64,000 bases of DNA, from the NCBI GenBank assembly GCA_039707465.1, contig CM077658.1:16059574-16123573 (forward strand), in the 5' to 3' direction. The DNA comes from Rhabdophis nuchalis (lineage: Eukaryota > Chordata > Lepidosauria > Squamata > Natricidae). The notes beneath the pieces were generated by a model. That model saw only the letters and a list, made by a program, of their open reading frames with translations. It had not been told where the DNA came from and made no database searches. Positions 9,525 to 21,182 of the stretch are shown one piece after another (within the stretch, counting starts at the first letter, position 1; each line of letters opens with the position of its first letter). The position numbers and the translations under genes are program-made.

Positions 9525-11328
9525 TTCTTCCTGTAGTACTTGTGTTTTGGTCTGTGACCGTAAATAAAAGTATATATATAATATTTGTATGTATCATGAA
9601 AAGCAAAAAGCCGTCTCATTCTCGCGGAAAAAAGCATACCTAAAATTGTCTCAAAGATGCTTTTTTCAGGAGGCAACTGGATTTTATTGTGTTTTTTTTT
9701 CTCTTTTCACATCTCATCCAAGAAGCTTCATCAGCTCAGAAAAAGCACCTTTGAGACAACCATGACCTGGATGGCTGAGAATCTCTCCAGTCATGCCTAA
9801 CATTTGAGAATTTGCCACTAAATTAAATGCTTCCCTCTTTCTGCCTTTTATTCTGAAAATAATAATAATAATAACACGCACCAGACCATTTATTTCAGTT
9901 GTATTTTGCTTTTAGGCAACTTCTAGAAAAATAATTCCCGTTCCTCCCTTCCAGGAAGAGAGAGGGGAAAAAAAACTTTGCCCAGTTTTAAACTAGTTTA
10001 TTTTCAGGGGGGGGAAAAACCCCTTCCTCTTTTGCTCGTTCCCAGGTAACGAGCTCCCTCGTGTGGTTAAATGAGGATTTTCCACCTGCTGTTAAAAGCC
10101 ACAGGAAAATATCTCCACTGCATTTCATTCCATTCCCTTTCCTTTTAGTGGGACCCTTGCCCAAAGGGTAGGCCTGCTAGGACAAATGGAACCATAAAAT
10201 GTCTTACATAAAGCCCTCTTTTGTCTTGTCCTAATTTTACTTCGCTGAGGCCCGCAGACAGATTTTTATTTGTAGCAGCGAACAATATGCAGAGATGGGG
10301 AAGTGCAGGGCCATCATTTCTCATGACTAAACCAATGTAGAACAGAAGAGCATATTCTTCTAAGTGGGAAACAAAATAGCAGGGTTGGGGAGGGAGGGGA
10401 ATCCCTCGTCTCAGAAGGAAGAGACATTTGAAATATTTCCTGCTATTCACTTATATTATCTAGTCCTCCCTCCCTAACAGTCGTCCAATTGACGGAGAAT
10501 TCTCATCAAGCATTGTGCTCTTTTGAGTCCCACAAAGCCCTTTATTGCCAGATTAAAAAAAAAAAAGTTAGTTTTTCATCCAAGCATTTCTTTTCCTTTC
10601 TCTTCCTGTCCAATTTTTATGGACAAGGATGAGATTAGGGGAAGAGGTGATTATCATCTTTTGATACTTTACCCTCTGAATTTCTTTTTTTTTACTGAAT
10701 ACATAAAATGGCTTGTCACCGTGGTCATTAAGAGATTATTGGCATCCAGTAGCAGTTATTATTAAATATTATTCTAATGTTATATTATTTTAATAGATAG
10801 CGGCTTAGTGCTTTAGCATTTCAGTAGGAGTTCATTACCAGTGACAGTAATTTAGCCCTTAATTTTTCTTAACGCTATAACGTTCATAGTTATAGTATTT
10901 GAAGACTATCTTATTTGCACTTTTATGCACTCGTTTAGTAATGTCTTCCTTTTCCTCCTTTTAATCCTTCTTTGTGTTTTATAGTCCAGTTGTACAATAT
11001 GCTGGTCAGCAGCTATTAAAAAAGAGGATTTGTTTATTTTTTTCTGTTGTTTTGTTCTTCCAATTCTGCTTATGAGAAGCACAGCACATTCACGAGTGAC
11101 ACAAAGGGCAAGATTTCTCCACCACCATCCCCCCAAAATTAGGATAACTTTGGAGACATTTATTTTATGTTTTTTTTTCCTTTTCAAGCACGTTACATTT
11201 ATTATTTTTGTTGTGTTTCCTGCCTCAAAATGGTGACTAATCATGCAGTTAATTTTCAGCAAGTCTTTAGAGATGGCTGCACACCACTTAAAAATATTTA
11301 AATTAAGGTGGGTTAATATTAACCCTAA
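9525..11328. other. Unique AT-rich sequence, no gene seen
   Basis: About 1.8 kb without a recognised transposable element apart from a short AAT run near 9860. The lack of decayed repeats leaves room for a conserved non-coding element, for example at 10150-10450, but this cannot be judged from one sequence. Confidence 0.4.
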
Positions 11329-11331
11329 GGT

Positions 11332-11664
11332 TAAGGTAAAGGTTCCCCTCGCACATATGTGCTAGTCGTTCCTGACTCTAGAGGGTGATGCTCATCTCTG
11401 TTTCAAAGCCGAAGAGACAGAGCTGTCCGAAGACGTCTCCATAGTCATGTGGCCAGCATGACTCAATGCCGAAGGCACACAGAATGCTGTTACCTTCCCA
11501 CCAAAGGTGGTCACTATTTTTCTACTTTCATTTTTTATATGCTTTTGAACTGCTTAGGTTGGCAGAAGCTGGGACAAGTAGCAGAAGCTCTTTCCGTTAC
11601 ACGGCACTAGGGATTCGAACTGCTGAACTGTCAATCTTTCTGATCAACAAACTCAGCGTCTAGC
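11332..11664 (-). mobile_element. Sauria-type tRNA SINE, nearly full length
   Basis: On the minus strand the copy runs from a tRNA-like head through a conserved middle (GCAGAAGCTGGGACAAGT on the plus strand), to the 3' tail with GACTAGCACATATGTGCGAG and ACCTTTACCTTA. The tail resembles the BovB 3' end, in keeping with mobilisation by BovB. The copy is diverged. Confidence 0.88.
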
Positions 11665-11802
11665 CAGGTTTTGATGGCCTTCTGAACGATTAAATGATGG
11701 AGCTCTGTCAAATCACTGGGAGAAGGGACTTCCATAAGGTGGGGGAAGCCACAGGAAAAGGCATGTTTACAAAATCCCACTAGATGGCAAGATTTCAGGA
11801 GC

Positions 11803-12012
11803 CCAAGGTGGCGCAGTGGTTAGAATGCAGTATTGCAGGAAAATTCTGCCCACAGCCTGGACTTCGATCCAGGCAGGTTCCTGATAATGAGGATGAGGAT
11901 GGTAATCATTATTCTGTTGCTTTGCATGTACGCTGAGAGCTTTTGCACTGGAGACAAAAACCTTGTGCGTCTAATCACACTTGACCAAATAAAGTATCCA
12001 GTTGAGTTCAAC
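11803..12012 (+). mobile_element. tRNA-headed SINE with an L3-like tail
   Basis: The head has GGTGGCGCAGTGGTTAGAAT (A-box-like) and CTTCGATCCAGG (B-box-like), as in SINE B. The tail, however, is TTGTGCGTCTAATCACACTT and ATAAAGTA, the same LINE tail seen at 57.34, 58.77 and 61.55 kb. A degenerate ACTCA repeat follows. The 131-codon open frame across it is not a gene. Confidence 0.75.
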
Positions 12013-12014
12013 TC

Positions 12015-13090
12015 AATTCAACACAATACAACTCAACTCAATACACCTGGACATATTTACAACTTTTCTCCATGGCTGCAACTTTTTACCATGACCCTTA
12101 ATGATTTGAGCAATGCGTTAATGCTCTGTTATGCTAGGACAAAGCGGGAGAGAGATGGAAAGCCTAAAATGATGCATTTTCAGTCCCAAAGAGTTTTGCA
12201 TGCAGAGGGAAGCTTTGGACAGGGCTAATATTAATCTCCAAGCTTCCAATTGAATGGGTGCAACATGGGTCTAACCTGCGTGTAAAAAGAGCAACTCTGG
12301 ACCTTTGGTGAGTAGGACAGCTTTTATGACCCATGCTTGGAGTAGAAGAAGTCCACCCCTCATGATTTAATACTCGATCTGTGAATTTTAATAACTGCGA
12401 CTACTTATCGGACCCCATCTATCATCTGACTGCCTTTGCAGCTGTTGATGCTTTTAAAGCAGCCTCATCATAGATTCAAAAAGCCGAACGCAGACAAAAA
12501 ATTGGCAGACAAAAAAAAAGAACCATATGCTTACTTGACCTAGGATTACATAAACCTGTTATTCAACATAGAGAGAGGGATTACAGCATTACTTTTTACT
12601 AAGTTGCTTTTCATATGGAAATTTCTTTTCACAGCCAAGAGCTGCATTTAATGGCATCAACAGGAGGGGAAGGGAGGGAAAAAAATAATAATCTCTATTT
12701 TTAGCTCCCCGATCATGGACATATAGATTTTTATAATGTCTGCAAGCATGCATTAATGTTAATTTCACAATTCTCCTTTGTATTTCGTTAATGTCACAAT
12801 CTGCCGAAAAACCTTGCCAAGTTTCTTAACTGTCATGTTAATTCTGAGACCTATTTTGCGGTCTTTGACATTTCGGGACAGAACATGGCAGTAAAAATAG
12901 ATTAAAAACAGCTTATAAGTATTATAAAATCAGGAACTTTGCAGATGGCGAAATTAGATCTGCTCAGTTGAAATCCAGCAATTCAAAGCGGTTCACACAC
13001 ACACACTCCTCAAAAGTGTGTGCATTCATTTGGAAGATAAACATTTTTTTTGTCACAATAGCCTGCTGCTTTCTAAATGGAGAAAGGGAA
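12015..13090. other. Unique AT-rich sequence
   Basis: No recognised mobile element. 12340-12900 is of relatively high complexity and could hold conserved non-coding DNA, but nothing in the sequence alone proves it. Confidence 0.4.
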
Positions 13091-13094
13091 ACGA

Positions 13095-13120
13095 ACACAC
13101 ACACACACACACACACACAC
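13095..13120. repeat. (AC)n microsatellite
   Basis: About 13 AC units. Confidence 0.95.
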
Positions 13121-13124
13121 GGCA

Positions 13125-14225
13125 AAACGTAAGAAAGTTATTTTCTTTTAAGCATCGCTCTGAATGTATACACTCTATCCACGTCAGTATTTAGTTTCAA
13201 ACAGTTTCAATACTGTATAAATAAGAGTATAATAGCAGCAAGACCCCTGCGCGGTTCAAAGTTCACGCAAATTATTTCACACAAGGGATTCCTGTGGAGG
13301 GGTTCCCCCCTCCTTTTCAAAGTCCAAAGAAATGCATTAATGTTCTTTAGATATTAAATGACAATGTCGCAGGGTAAGACATTTGCCAGAATGGACAGGA
13401 AACGAGACTCTGTTTTTGCAACAACAAAAAAAGAATGTTATTTCCCCCCCCCCCCCCCCCCCATCTCTCTCCCTCCCTCTTTGCTTGTAAAATGCGATCC
13501 ATTTCAAAGACCCACGTTTGATTTTTCTGCTTTGGTTGATTTCAGGAAGTTGAAAAGGGACGCCTCTCAAACTTTGCTAAAGTTGAGAGTGAAATATTCT
13601 TTTTTAGAAATCTGAATCATAAAAAGGAAGGGGGGGGGTTTCCCCCTCCCCATTAAGGCCCACTTATTATTTCCATCATCCTTCTGGAGTTGTTGAATAG
13701 CCGTGTCCTTTGCCAAACTCCGCCCATTCTCTTTTTTCCAAAGATTTTCCTCCTTATTTACTCAGCCTTTTTCCCACAGCCTAGTCAAAGAGGGTTTAAA
13801 GAAAACACTGTATTAACATGAAAGATGGAGGGGGAGACAGAGAGAGAGAGAGAGAAGCATTCCATTCCAAAATGATCTCCTAATACTTAATGTTGAAATG
13901 ATAATTGGTGGAGCCTGCATTGAGAGGGGAAAAAAAATCAAATGAAATCAAGTAAAATCAAAGCGAGAAGGAAACGAAACACTCATTTTCTCTCTTTCCT
14001 TCTCCTTCCCTGCGAAGTATTATCTTGGTTGGGGCATTCAGAGAAACCCAACAGAAACATTTTTAAAAAAAAGGAGAACAAGAAGAAGAATTAGAGGGGG
14101 GGGAACACAGCCTCACACCCCCCCCCATGCCTCCCACCCCCAACCTCTGCTACAGATTGCTGTCCACAATTCTTTTCAACTGACATAATCCACATTGATT
14201 TGTTCAGCAGATAAAATTCGGGCCA
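13125..14225. other. Unique sequence with poly-C and poly-G runs
   Basis: Contains a C19 run at 13444-13462, a G8 run near 13630, a short GA repeat near 13840 and C/G runs near 14095-14130. No recognised mobile element. Confidence 0.45.
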
Positions 14226-14234
14226 CTGTGCCCT

Positions 14235-14627
14235 TTGCAGGAGCAACATAATATCACTCTGTATTCAGGAACAATGTCACATAATGGGATCGGAATGCGC
14301 AAAAAACGACGGTTCTTGGGTTACGGAGACATTCGGGGCAAGGCGAGCCTTAATGTGAAAAATCATTACGCACAGATTGCTGAATTCGTCTGCATTCTTG
14401 CAAGCCTGGCATCGCTTGTTCCCGAAAGGATCGCGAAGACACCCAACCGTTCCGCCTTTTCACACAATCTCCATCACCAAGCCAGGTTCACGAATAACTG
14501 GATCATAGTTATGGGTTCGAAGGGGAATGAGGGAGAGGGAGAAGAGGAAGAGGAAGCGGGATTGACAAGCAAAGAAAAGACAGTTTATTCCTACCAAGGA
14601 GAACTGTTAAAGACCACAGGCTGTTGA
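14235..14627 (+). other. Unassigned 130-codon open frame in a CpG-containing block
   Basis: The frame starts ATG and encodes a basic segment (MRKKRRFLGYGDIRGKASLN) and a late Glu-rich run (EGEGEEEEEAG). I recognise no domain. The DNA at 14280-14470 is free of repeats, has high complexity and has more CpG than its neighbours, which would suit an exon or conserved regulatory block. No clear promoter, splice sites or homologous family are visible, so it is not called a gene. Confidence 0.2.
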
Positions 14628-14779
14628 ACTTGATTCTGCCACACGAAGAGAACCCTGGGGGAAAAATCTAGATTTCAAAAGCAACTGTATCAATTGTCAT
14701 TATTCTTTGTTGGTTGTTCCCTGCTAAATAAGACTTTGTTAAGTTTCTTTTTTAAAGTTTTATTAATGTTTATTTTATT

Positions 14780-15048
14780 AGGATGCGGTGGCTCAGTGGC
14801 TAAGATGCTCAGCTTGTCGATCAGAAAGGTCAGCTGTTTGGCAGTTCGAATCCCTAGCACCGCGTAACAGAGTGAGCTCCTGTTACTTGTCCCAGCTTCT
14901 GCCAACCTAGCAGTTCGAAAGCATGTAAAAATGCAAGTAGAAAAATAGGGACCACCTTTGTTGGGAAGGGAACAGTGTTCCGTGTGCCTCTGGCGTGTAG
15001 TCATGCCAGCCACGTGACCACGGAGACGTCTTCAGACAGCACTGGATT
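14780..15048 (+). mobile_element. Sauria-type tRNA SINE, 3'-truncated
   Basis: Plus strand. The tRNA-like head has GGTGGCTCAGTGGCTAAGAT and GCAGTTCGAATCCCTAG (A- and B-box positions). The middle has CAGCTTCTGCCAACCTAGCA, and the copy stops after GGAGACGTCTTCAGACAGCA, without the BovB-like tail. Confidence 0.9.
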
Positions 15049-15049
15049 A

Positions 15050-15620
15050 ATTAATTAGACATGGGATGCCAACACATGTCACCTCAACTTTTCCCCTTTC
15101 ATTTTTCTATTCTTCCATACATGTTCAAAATGAAAAGATAGCAGCCTAACCAAAAGGTAGCTCGTAATTTAGGAGTTCAATTTCTTAATAAACCAAGTTA
15201 TTTTTGGATAATCAAGTTTCTAAAAGAATCTCCGCAGTGCAGGTACAATCGCATTTTATTTTATTCTGGCTTGCTGAGATTGCCTTGAATCCTAGGAAAC
15301 CAAAACAAATAGATTCAAACAAATGTCCAGTGTGTTAAGATCACTGCTTATTTTATACTGCTGAAGTGCCGTGGTTTGTTAGAAAATGAAGGTAGAAACA
15401 GTTCTGACCCCTGATCAAATCAAGAGTCTATGTCATTCAAACACTGGTTGAATTTACATATCACACTAAGCCATAGTTGAGCATGTCACTTATGGGTTCT
15501 GTATCCCCCACATCAATTTCTGAAAGTACAATAATACTCAGATTGGCAGGGCAGTTTTTCTAATGCAGTTTTTCTAACTGAGCAAAGGCTTGTCTTTGGG
15601 ATAGTGGATCAAATCAAAGT
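15050..15620. other. Unique AT-rich sequence
   Basis: No recognised gene or repeat between two Sauria SINEs. Confidence 0.4.
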
Positions 15621-15623
15621 CCG

Positions 15624-15892
15624 TTTCAAAGCCGAAGAGCCAGCGCTGTCCAAAGACGTCTCCATGGCCAGCATGACTCAACACCAAAGGCCCATGAAAT
15701 GTTGTTACCTTCCCAACAAAGATGGTACCTATTTTTCTACTTGCATTTTTACATGCTTTCGAGCTGCTAGGTTGGCAGAAGCTGGGACAGGTAACAGGAG
15801 TTGGTAACAGGAGTTCACTCCATTACACGGCACTAGGGATTCGAACTGCCAAAGTGCCGACCTTTTTGATCGACAAGCTCAGTGCCTTAGAT
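15624..15892 (-). mobile_element. Sauria-type tRNA SINE, 3'-truncated
   Basis: Minus-strand copy from the head (15892 side, AGCTTGTCGATC) to TCTTTGGACAGCGCTGGCTC. The final tail is missing. An internal duplication of AGGAGTT near 15795-15808 is visible. Confidence 0.88.
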
Positions 15893-15894
15893 TT

Positions 15895-16945
15895 ATAGTC
15901 CTTTACAGTTTTTGAAGAGGGGCATTCATTTTCTTTCTGGCTTAAATCTGCAAAAGCTTGGGATACTTGGCATTATGGCTCAAGAGCCATGAACGTTGAG
16001 TTCCTATACAACCCAGCAACCTTGTTCAGCCCATCCCTGGAATGCTTTTCAGAGCTTTTTTCCAATTCGCAGAAAAACTGTTGCTTATAAATGTTGAGTG
16101 GAACAAAGGACAATAGAAGCAAAATTTTAGAAAAGACACTTGAGTCACCCTGAATGCAAAACTCACATCTGGGGCCATTCCACACAATGGAGATAAAGAA
16201 AACAGACCCTAATTGGCCAGGCGAGGGAGGAGAGGGGGAGAAATCAGCTCATATTTGATTGGTGCTTCAGATTACAAGTTGTGTTGATTGATAATGATGC
16301 GTATAAAACTTCTCCAAGTTCATTGAACAATCAAATCTTTCTTTCTTTCTTCCTTCCTTCCTTCCTTTTTTTTTTTTAAAAAATGTGATTGCTATCTTAT
16401 AATTAAGCATTAAGAAATTAGTGCAGCGACTTATCATCACAAATCAGGTATAAACTGAAGCACACAGGGGAAGCTGAAAGAGAAATGGATATTAAAAACA
16501 AAAACGAAACGAAAATCCACATACACAAACAAAAAGCCCAACTCAACAAGCGATTATGCGCTGTGTTATTAGGTTACCTTCAGAAACTTTTAGTAGTCTC
16601 AAGAAAACGGGAACAACAACTGCCACAGCGACAAAATGACCTACTAATGATGACAAATTTGCTGCCAAATATCACAATCTAGCTATAATTCATAAATATT
16701 CGATAGATGTCAAGAAATGGGAACTCTTCAAAAGATACAGATGAGGCTTCAGTTTACGTCGGATGTCCACATTGGAAAAGGTGTTAAAAGCGACAACAGG
16801 AAAGTACAAAATCTAGTGGGTTAGTTCAACAACGTAACAGTTCAAATACATAACAGTTCAAATTCAGACTCCAAATGGATTTTGTAGACTAAATGCAGCT
16901 GGAAGTAGTAGACTCCCACATTACGGTATAGATATGGGATTATGG
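15895..16945. other. Unique AT-rich sequence
   Basis: Short TTTC/TTCC repeat at 16337-16370. No gene seen. Confidence 0.4.
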
Positions 16946-16948
16946 GTT

Positions 16949-17050
16949 ACAGATAATCCTTGATCTGTGATCACAGTGGGGACCAGAATTTCTGTCACTA
17001 AGTGAGGTGGTTGCAAACTGAGTCGCTCCCACTTGTACTATCCTTTTTTA
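16949..17050 (+). repeat. TACAGGTAGTCC-type MITE, diverged left end
   Basis: Starts TACAGATAATCCTTGAT and has GTCACTAAGTGAGGTGGTTG, like the copies at 18.3 and 58.15 kb. A TIR DNA transposon (mariner-like) is the likely class. It runs directly into the 3' end of a minus-strand CR1. Confidence 0.55.
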
Positions 17051-17052
17051 GA

Positions 17053-17697
17053 ATAGAATAACAGAGTTGGAGGGGACCTTAGAGGTCTTCTGGTCCAACC
17101 CCCTGCTTAGGCAGGAAACCCTACACAAATGGTTGTCCAACATCTTCTTAAAAACATCCAGAGTTGGAGCATCCACAACTTCTAGAGGCAAGTTCTTCCA
17201 CTGATTAATGGTTCTGACTGTCAGGAAATTTCTCCTGAGTTCTAAGTTGCTTCTCTCCTTGATCAGTTTCCACCCATTGCTTCTTGTTCTAACCTCAGGT
17301 GCCTTGGAGAATAGCTTGACTCCCTCTTCTTTGTGGCAGCCCCTGAGATGTTGGAAGGCTGCTATCATGTCTCCCCTAATCTTTCTTTTCATTAAACTAG
17401 ACATACCCAGTTCCTGCAGCCGTTCTTCATATGTTTTGGCCTCTAGTCCCCTAATAATCTTTGTTGATTTTCTCTGCACTCTTTCCAGAGTCTCCACATC
17501 TTTTCTACATCATGGGACCAAAACTGAATGCAGTATTCCAAGTGTGGTCTTACCAAGGCATTATAACGTGGTATTAACACTTTACGTGATCTTGATTCTA
17601 TCCCTCTGTTTATGTAGCCTAGAACTGTTGACCTTTTTGGCACATATTTAAGTGATTGTCCACTAGGACTCCAAGATCCCTATCACAGTTACTACTA
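17053..17697 (-). mobile_element. CR1 LINE, longest 3' copy in the window
   Basis: Minus strand, about 645 bp. Two frames carry the C-terminal third of CR1 ORF2. One (17443-17643) has VLGYINRGIES, NALVRPHLEYCIQFW. The other (17048-17497) has METLERVQRKSTKIIRGLEA, SSLMKRKIRGDMIAAFQHLR, NQWKNLPLEVVDAPTLDVFK. A frameshift separates them. The 3' UTR has GGTTGGACCAGAAGACCTCT read on the minus strand and ends at AATAGAATA seen on the plus strand, the start of an ATTCT tail. No reverse-transcriptase catalytic motif is included. Confidence 0.93.
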
Positions 17698-17699
17698 TT

Positions 17700-17915
17700 T
17701 AGCAAGGTATTTATATCCCATCTTATTTTTACAAATAACTCAAGGTGGCTAGCATATCCAACATGCCTTCCTCATCCTATTTCCCCGCAATAAATACCTT
17801 CACCCTGTGAGGTAGGTTGGCTGAGAGAGAGAGAGAATGATTGGCCCTAAGATACTCATCTGACTCGCATGCCTAAAGTGAGACTAGAATTCATCATCTC
17901 CTGGTTTCTATGCTA
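17700..17915 (-). mobile_element. SINE D (tRNA-headed, L2-like tail)
   Basis: Minus strand. The plus strand shows CACCCTGTGAGGTAGGTTGG, GAGAGAGAATGATTGGCC and TGCCTAAAGTGAGACTAGAA, which match the middle of the SINE whose head lies at 56.53 kb. The 3' end (17700 side) resembles an L2-type tail with TATTTATATCCC. Confidence 0.65.
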
Positions 17916-17916
17916 G

Positions 17917-18326
17917 CAACCAAGATGATTAGGGGACTGGAGGATGATTGCAGGAACTGGGCATGGCTAGTCTAGTGAAGAGAAGGACCAAGGGAGACGT
18001 GATAGCTGTTTTCCAATATTTGAGGGGCTGCCCCAGAGAGGAGGAGGTTAACCTATTTTCCAAAGCACCTGAAGGCCAGGCAAGGAATGGTGGATGGAAA
18101 CTGACCAAGGAAAGATTCAACCTGGAAATAAGGAGAAATTTCCTGACAGTGAGAACAATCAACCCATGGAACAGAAGTTGCATTCGGAAGTTGTGGGAGC
18201 TTCATAACTGGAAGCTTTCAAGAAGAGATTGGACTGCCATCTATCAGAAATGGCTTCCTGCTTGGGCTGGGGGCGGGAGGTTGGATTAGATGACCTACAA
18301 GGTCCCTTCCCACTCTGCTTTGTGAC
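17917..18326 (+). mobile_element. CR1 LINE 3' fragment
   Basis: Plus strand. The frame at 17948-18289 encodes [54 protein letters not shown], then drifts. The 3' UTR has TTGGATTAGATGACCTACAA. It lies back-to-back with the minus-strand CR1, separated only by SINE D. Confidence 0.9.
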
Positions 18327-18500
18327 CTTCTGAAAAGCCCAGCCAATGAGGAATCCAGATTCAGTTAACAACCACAATACTAACTTCACAAATGCAGTGA
18401 TTTCACTTAACAATCATGGCAAGAACGGGTGCAAAACGTGCCGAACCACTGCTACGCTTAGCCGCAGAAATTTCGAGCTCAATTGTGGTATGCGGAGTGC
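18321..18500 (-). repeat. TACAGGTAGTCC-type MITE fragment
   Basis: Contains AGTTAACAACCACAATACT, TTCACTTAACAATCATGGCA and GAAATTTCGAGCTCAATTGT, the inverted order of the family's left end. It begins exactly at the CR1 3' end. Confidence 0.6.
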
Positions 18501-18504
18501 CGCC

Positions 18505-19910
18505 TGTATCCCTGAGTCAAAATGCTGTTTTGATTGCTTATCAATAACTCAGGGCTCATCGGAGAGCCGCTACATTTTTTTTTTTTTGCATCCCTTCTCT
18601 ACTGTTGCCACACGCCGTGGATGTGAAGTCTCCCAAGCAAAATGACAGGCGCCGCTATCCGACGACAAAGCCACCTTCACATCAAAGTGTAACACGCTGG
18701 CATTAAAGATGCATCATCACACCGCTGCTTAGACAGGAGTGTCATCTTCTAAAGCTCAAGAGAGAGCACTGGAGACATGCTAACCTGAGTGTGCCAGATG
18801 CACACTTAAAAATATTGACAGTCAACAATTCTGCAGAGATCGGCAGCAAAGGGATGTTGAGGGTTGCACGAAAGATGCTTCTTTCTATATCAAAGGCTAC
18901 AAGCAAGGAATTCAAGGTGGCATAATGAAAGCGGTGGTAAGTAATCCATCAAACATCCCTCCTTGCCTTACGAAAGAATAAGAATTGATGTGTTGCAGAC
19001 GGAGGTCAACAGCCTAAAAAAAACCCCACTTTCTGATCCTGGACTTATGAAACATTTGTGGTACAATATGCATTTTTATTTGAAGAACTGTAGTCAGTAA
19101 GCACACCCCAAAAGATGGTGATTCGCATGAGACTAAATTAAAAAGAGCTCCTGCAAAATCAAAGTCAGCGCTACTTTTAAGGCACCGTTTAACTGAAGCC
19201 CCCTGTATATTTTAACAAGAGTTAAGTTGAATCACTAAATCCAGTCTCTCTTGAACAATTCCATGGAAACATAATCTCCTTCAGCAGCCCAAACTCTCAG
19301 GCAGATGGAAATCCCTGCCTCTGATCTCGAGGCTGGAGGGAAAGTATTTATTTAACTTCCTAAAACAGCAATATTCTCATTTCCTATAATATTAGATATA
19401 GTGTACATTTTTTGTTCAGAAGTGAATAAGGAAGTCTCTATTTGCATCGGGCATATATACATCAATGGTTTCTGTCTACCCAGAGATAGGTTTGAACGCT
19501 CCAGCTGTCTTTCTCAGATAGTTCTCTCCATGCCACCATAATCCGTAAGATAGTGGGCAGAAAACAGCTCGCTTGTAATGCCAAAACCACTGTACAAAAT
19601 TGGCTACAGAAAACAACTTTAAGAGAACTTCACTTGGAAACCAAGACTTTAAGCTGTAAGGGCATACTTCTAATTTGGTTTAGTTGCCACTGATTTCAGG
19701 GCTTCTAATGGGCTCTGCTATGCGGCCAAGATTTGGGGGGTCTTCAGAGGATGGGCCTTGGGGAAGACTGGGGAATTTTGAAGGGATTCAGTGGGCAATA
19801 TTAAAGCTTGCAGAAACTAGGAGAAATAGTCCTGATTTATCAGTTAGATAGGCATATTTCAGAAGTAAAGTGGTGATTGAAGCTTTTGCAAAGCCTGAGA
19901 TATTAATTGA
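18505..19910. other. Unique AT-rich sequence
   Basis: No recognised mobile element or gene over 1.4 kb; only a T11 run near 18578. Confidence 0.4.
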
Positions 19911-19911
19911 T

Positions 19912-20165
19912 AGAATATTTGTAGTTTAAGGTTGAACTGTGGGGTCCTTGGTGCTCTCTAAGCTTGGTTATTTTCTTGCAGACATTTCATTACCCAACTA
20001 GGTAACATCATCAGTAGGCTTTGCCTTCATTGTATATACTAATGTTGATGGGAGTGAATTTGGTGGTTCCTTGATTGCGCTGTTATTTACTGTTAGCTTG
20101 TTGGTCTGAGTTGGTAGTTTCTTGATTGGGGTTATTGCTTGCTTCTTGATTGTTGGTCTAGTGTT
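19912..20165 (-). repeat. Dispersed repeat E
   Basis: Minus-strand copy with GAATATTTGTAGTTTAAGGT, CTTGCAGACATTTCATTACC, CAACTAGGTAACATCATCAG and the TAGTTTCTTGATTGGGGTTA block shared with 5.33-5.6 kb. Confidence 0.65.
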
Positions 20166-20185
20166 AATTTTGGTATTAAGATATT

Positions 20186-20402
20186 AGAGAGCCAAGGTGG
20201 TGCAGTGGTTAGAGTGCAGTACTGCAGGTTACTTCAGCTGACTGCTAGCTGCAGTTTGGCAGTTCAAATCTCACCAGGCTCAAGGTTGACTCAGCCTTCC
20301 AGCCTTCCGAGGTGGGTCAAATGAGGACCCAGATTGTTGTAAACCACTTAGAGAGGGCTGTAAAAGCACTATAAAGCGGTATATAAGTCTAAGTGCTATT
20401 TC
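20186..20402 (+). mobile_element. SINE B, full-length copy
   Basis: Plus strand. Head AGCCAAGGTGGTGCAGTGGT, B-box-like GGCAGTTCAAATCTCACC, middle TGAGGACCCAGATTGTTG, and tail GCGGTATATAAGTCTAAGTG resembling the L2 3' end. It has all parts of a tRNA-derived, probably L2-mobilised, SINE. It gives an artefactual 61-codon frame. Confidence 0.9.
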
Positions 20403-20404
20403 AA

Positions 20405-21178
20405 GTGGTAGTAACACCTTAATACTTTATGAAATGTCTAGAGCCTCTGGAATAAAGCAGATTGTAAATTTTACAATGACATAATTAAGTGACCCCACAA
20501 TCTTCCTGAAGTATGAGAATAAACGAGGACCACAAAATGAGTGTTGGGGTTGATTGACGGCGCTGAAGAAAGACTTACAAATATTCAACTTCAAAAGATC
20601 TCTGGTTGTAGAAGATTTAGTTAAAACTTGCTCCACAAAGAGCTCTTCTTATTCCGGGGAATTACTTGATGGCCACACATAAAAGCTAATTCAGAAAAAG
20701 TCACACTTTCTTAGACTGCACCCTTTTAGTCTCTGAAGACAGGAAAATAACATTACATTTGTAATGTAGAAAGTGTATGTTTGCAGGCAGTTGTGTGCAA
20801 TTCTGTAGGTCTGTTTTTATTTCACCTTGTTTTGGTTTTTACCACGGACATGTCTTGGTGTTGTATTGATGGCTGCCATAAGCTGCCGAGAGTCTACTTG
20901 ATTGTGGAGGATATCCTTCTAATTAATTAATTAAACAAACAACTCAAATTAGCTGCGTTTAATGAAAAGCCTATCTATTTTCTCACAGACACATCCTGCA
21001 CCCTTTCCACCATGTCATTAGTCACAGTGTGTCTGTCAAGCAAGAAAAGCAGAGCAAGTCATTTCACTTCAGGGCCTTACGGTGGTGTAATTCAAACTGA
21101 ATTCAGGTTTTTAACCTTCAGTGCAAAAGATGCTGATATAACCGACCCCAAAAAAAGAATGAAATAAAGTAATTACAG
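20405..21178. other. Unique AT-rich sequence
   Basis: No recognised gene or repeat. Confidence 0.4.
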
Positions 21179-21182
21179 TTTA

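Noticed and set aside
11833..12228. 131-codon frame
   Set aside because: Starts inside a SINE and runs through its tail and a degenerate ACTCA repeat; no domain is recognised.
14780..14860. tRNA gene
   Set aside because: The A- and B-box sequences belong to SINE heads (also at 11.8, 20.2, 33.0, 56.5 and 56.7 kb); no full cloverleaf is followed by a terminator, and all continue into SINE bodies.
16949..18500. One MITE copy split by the whole CR1-SINE-CR1 block
   Set aside because: Both flanking MITE pieces are the same (left) end in opposite orientation, so they are two copies, not two halves of one.
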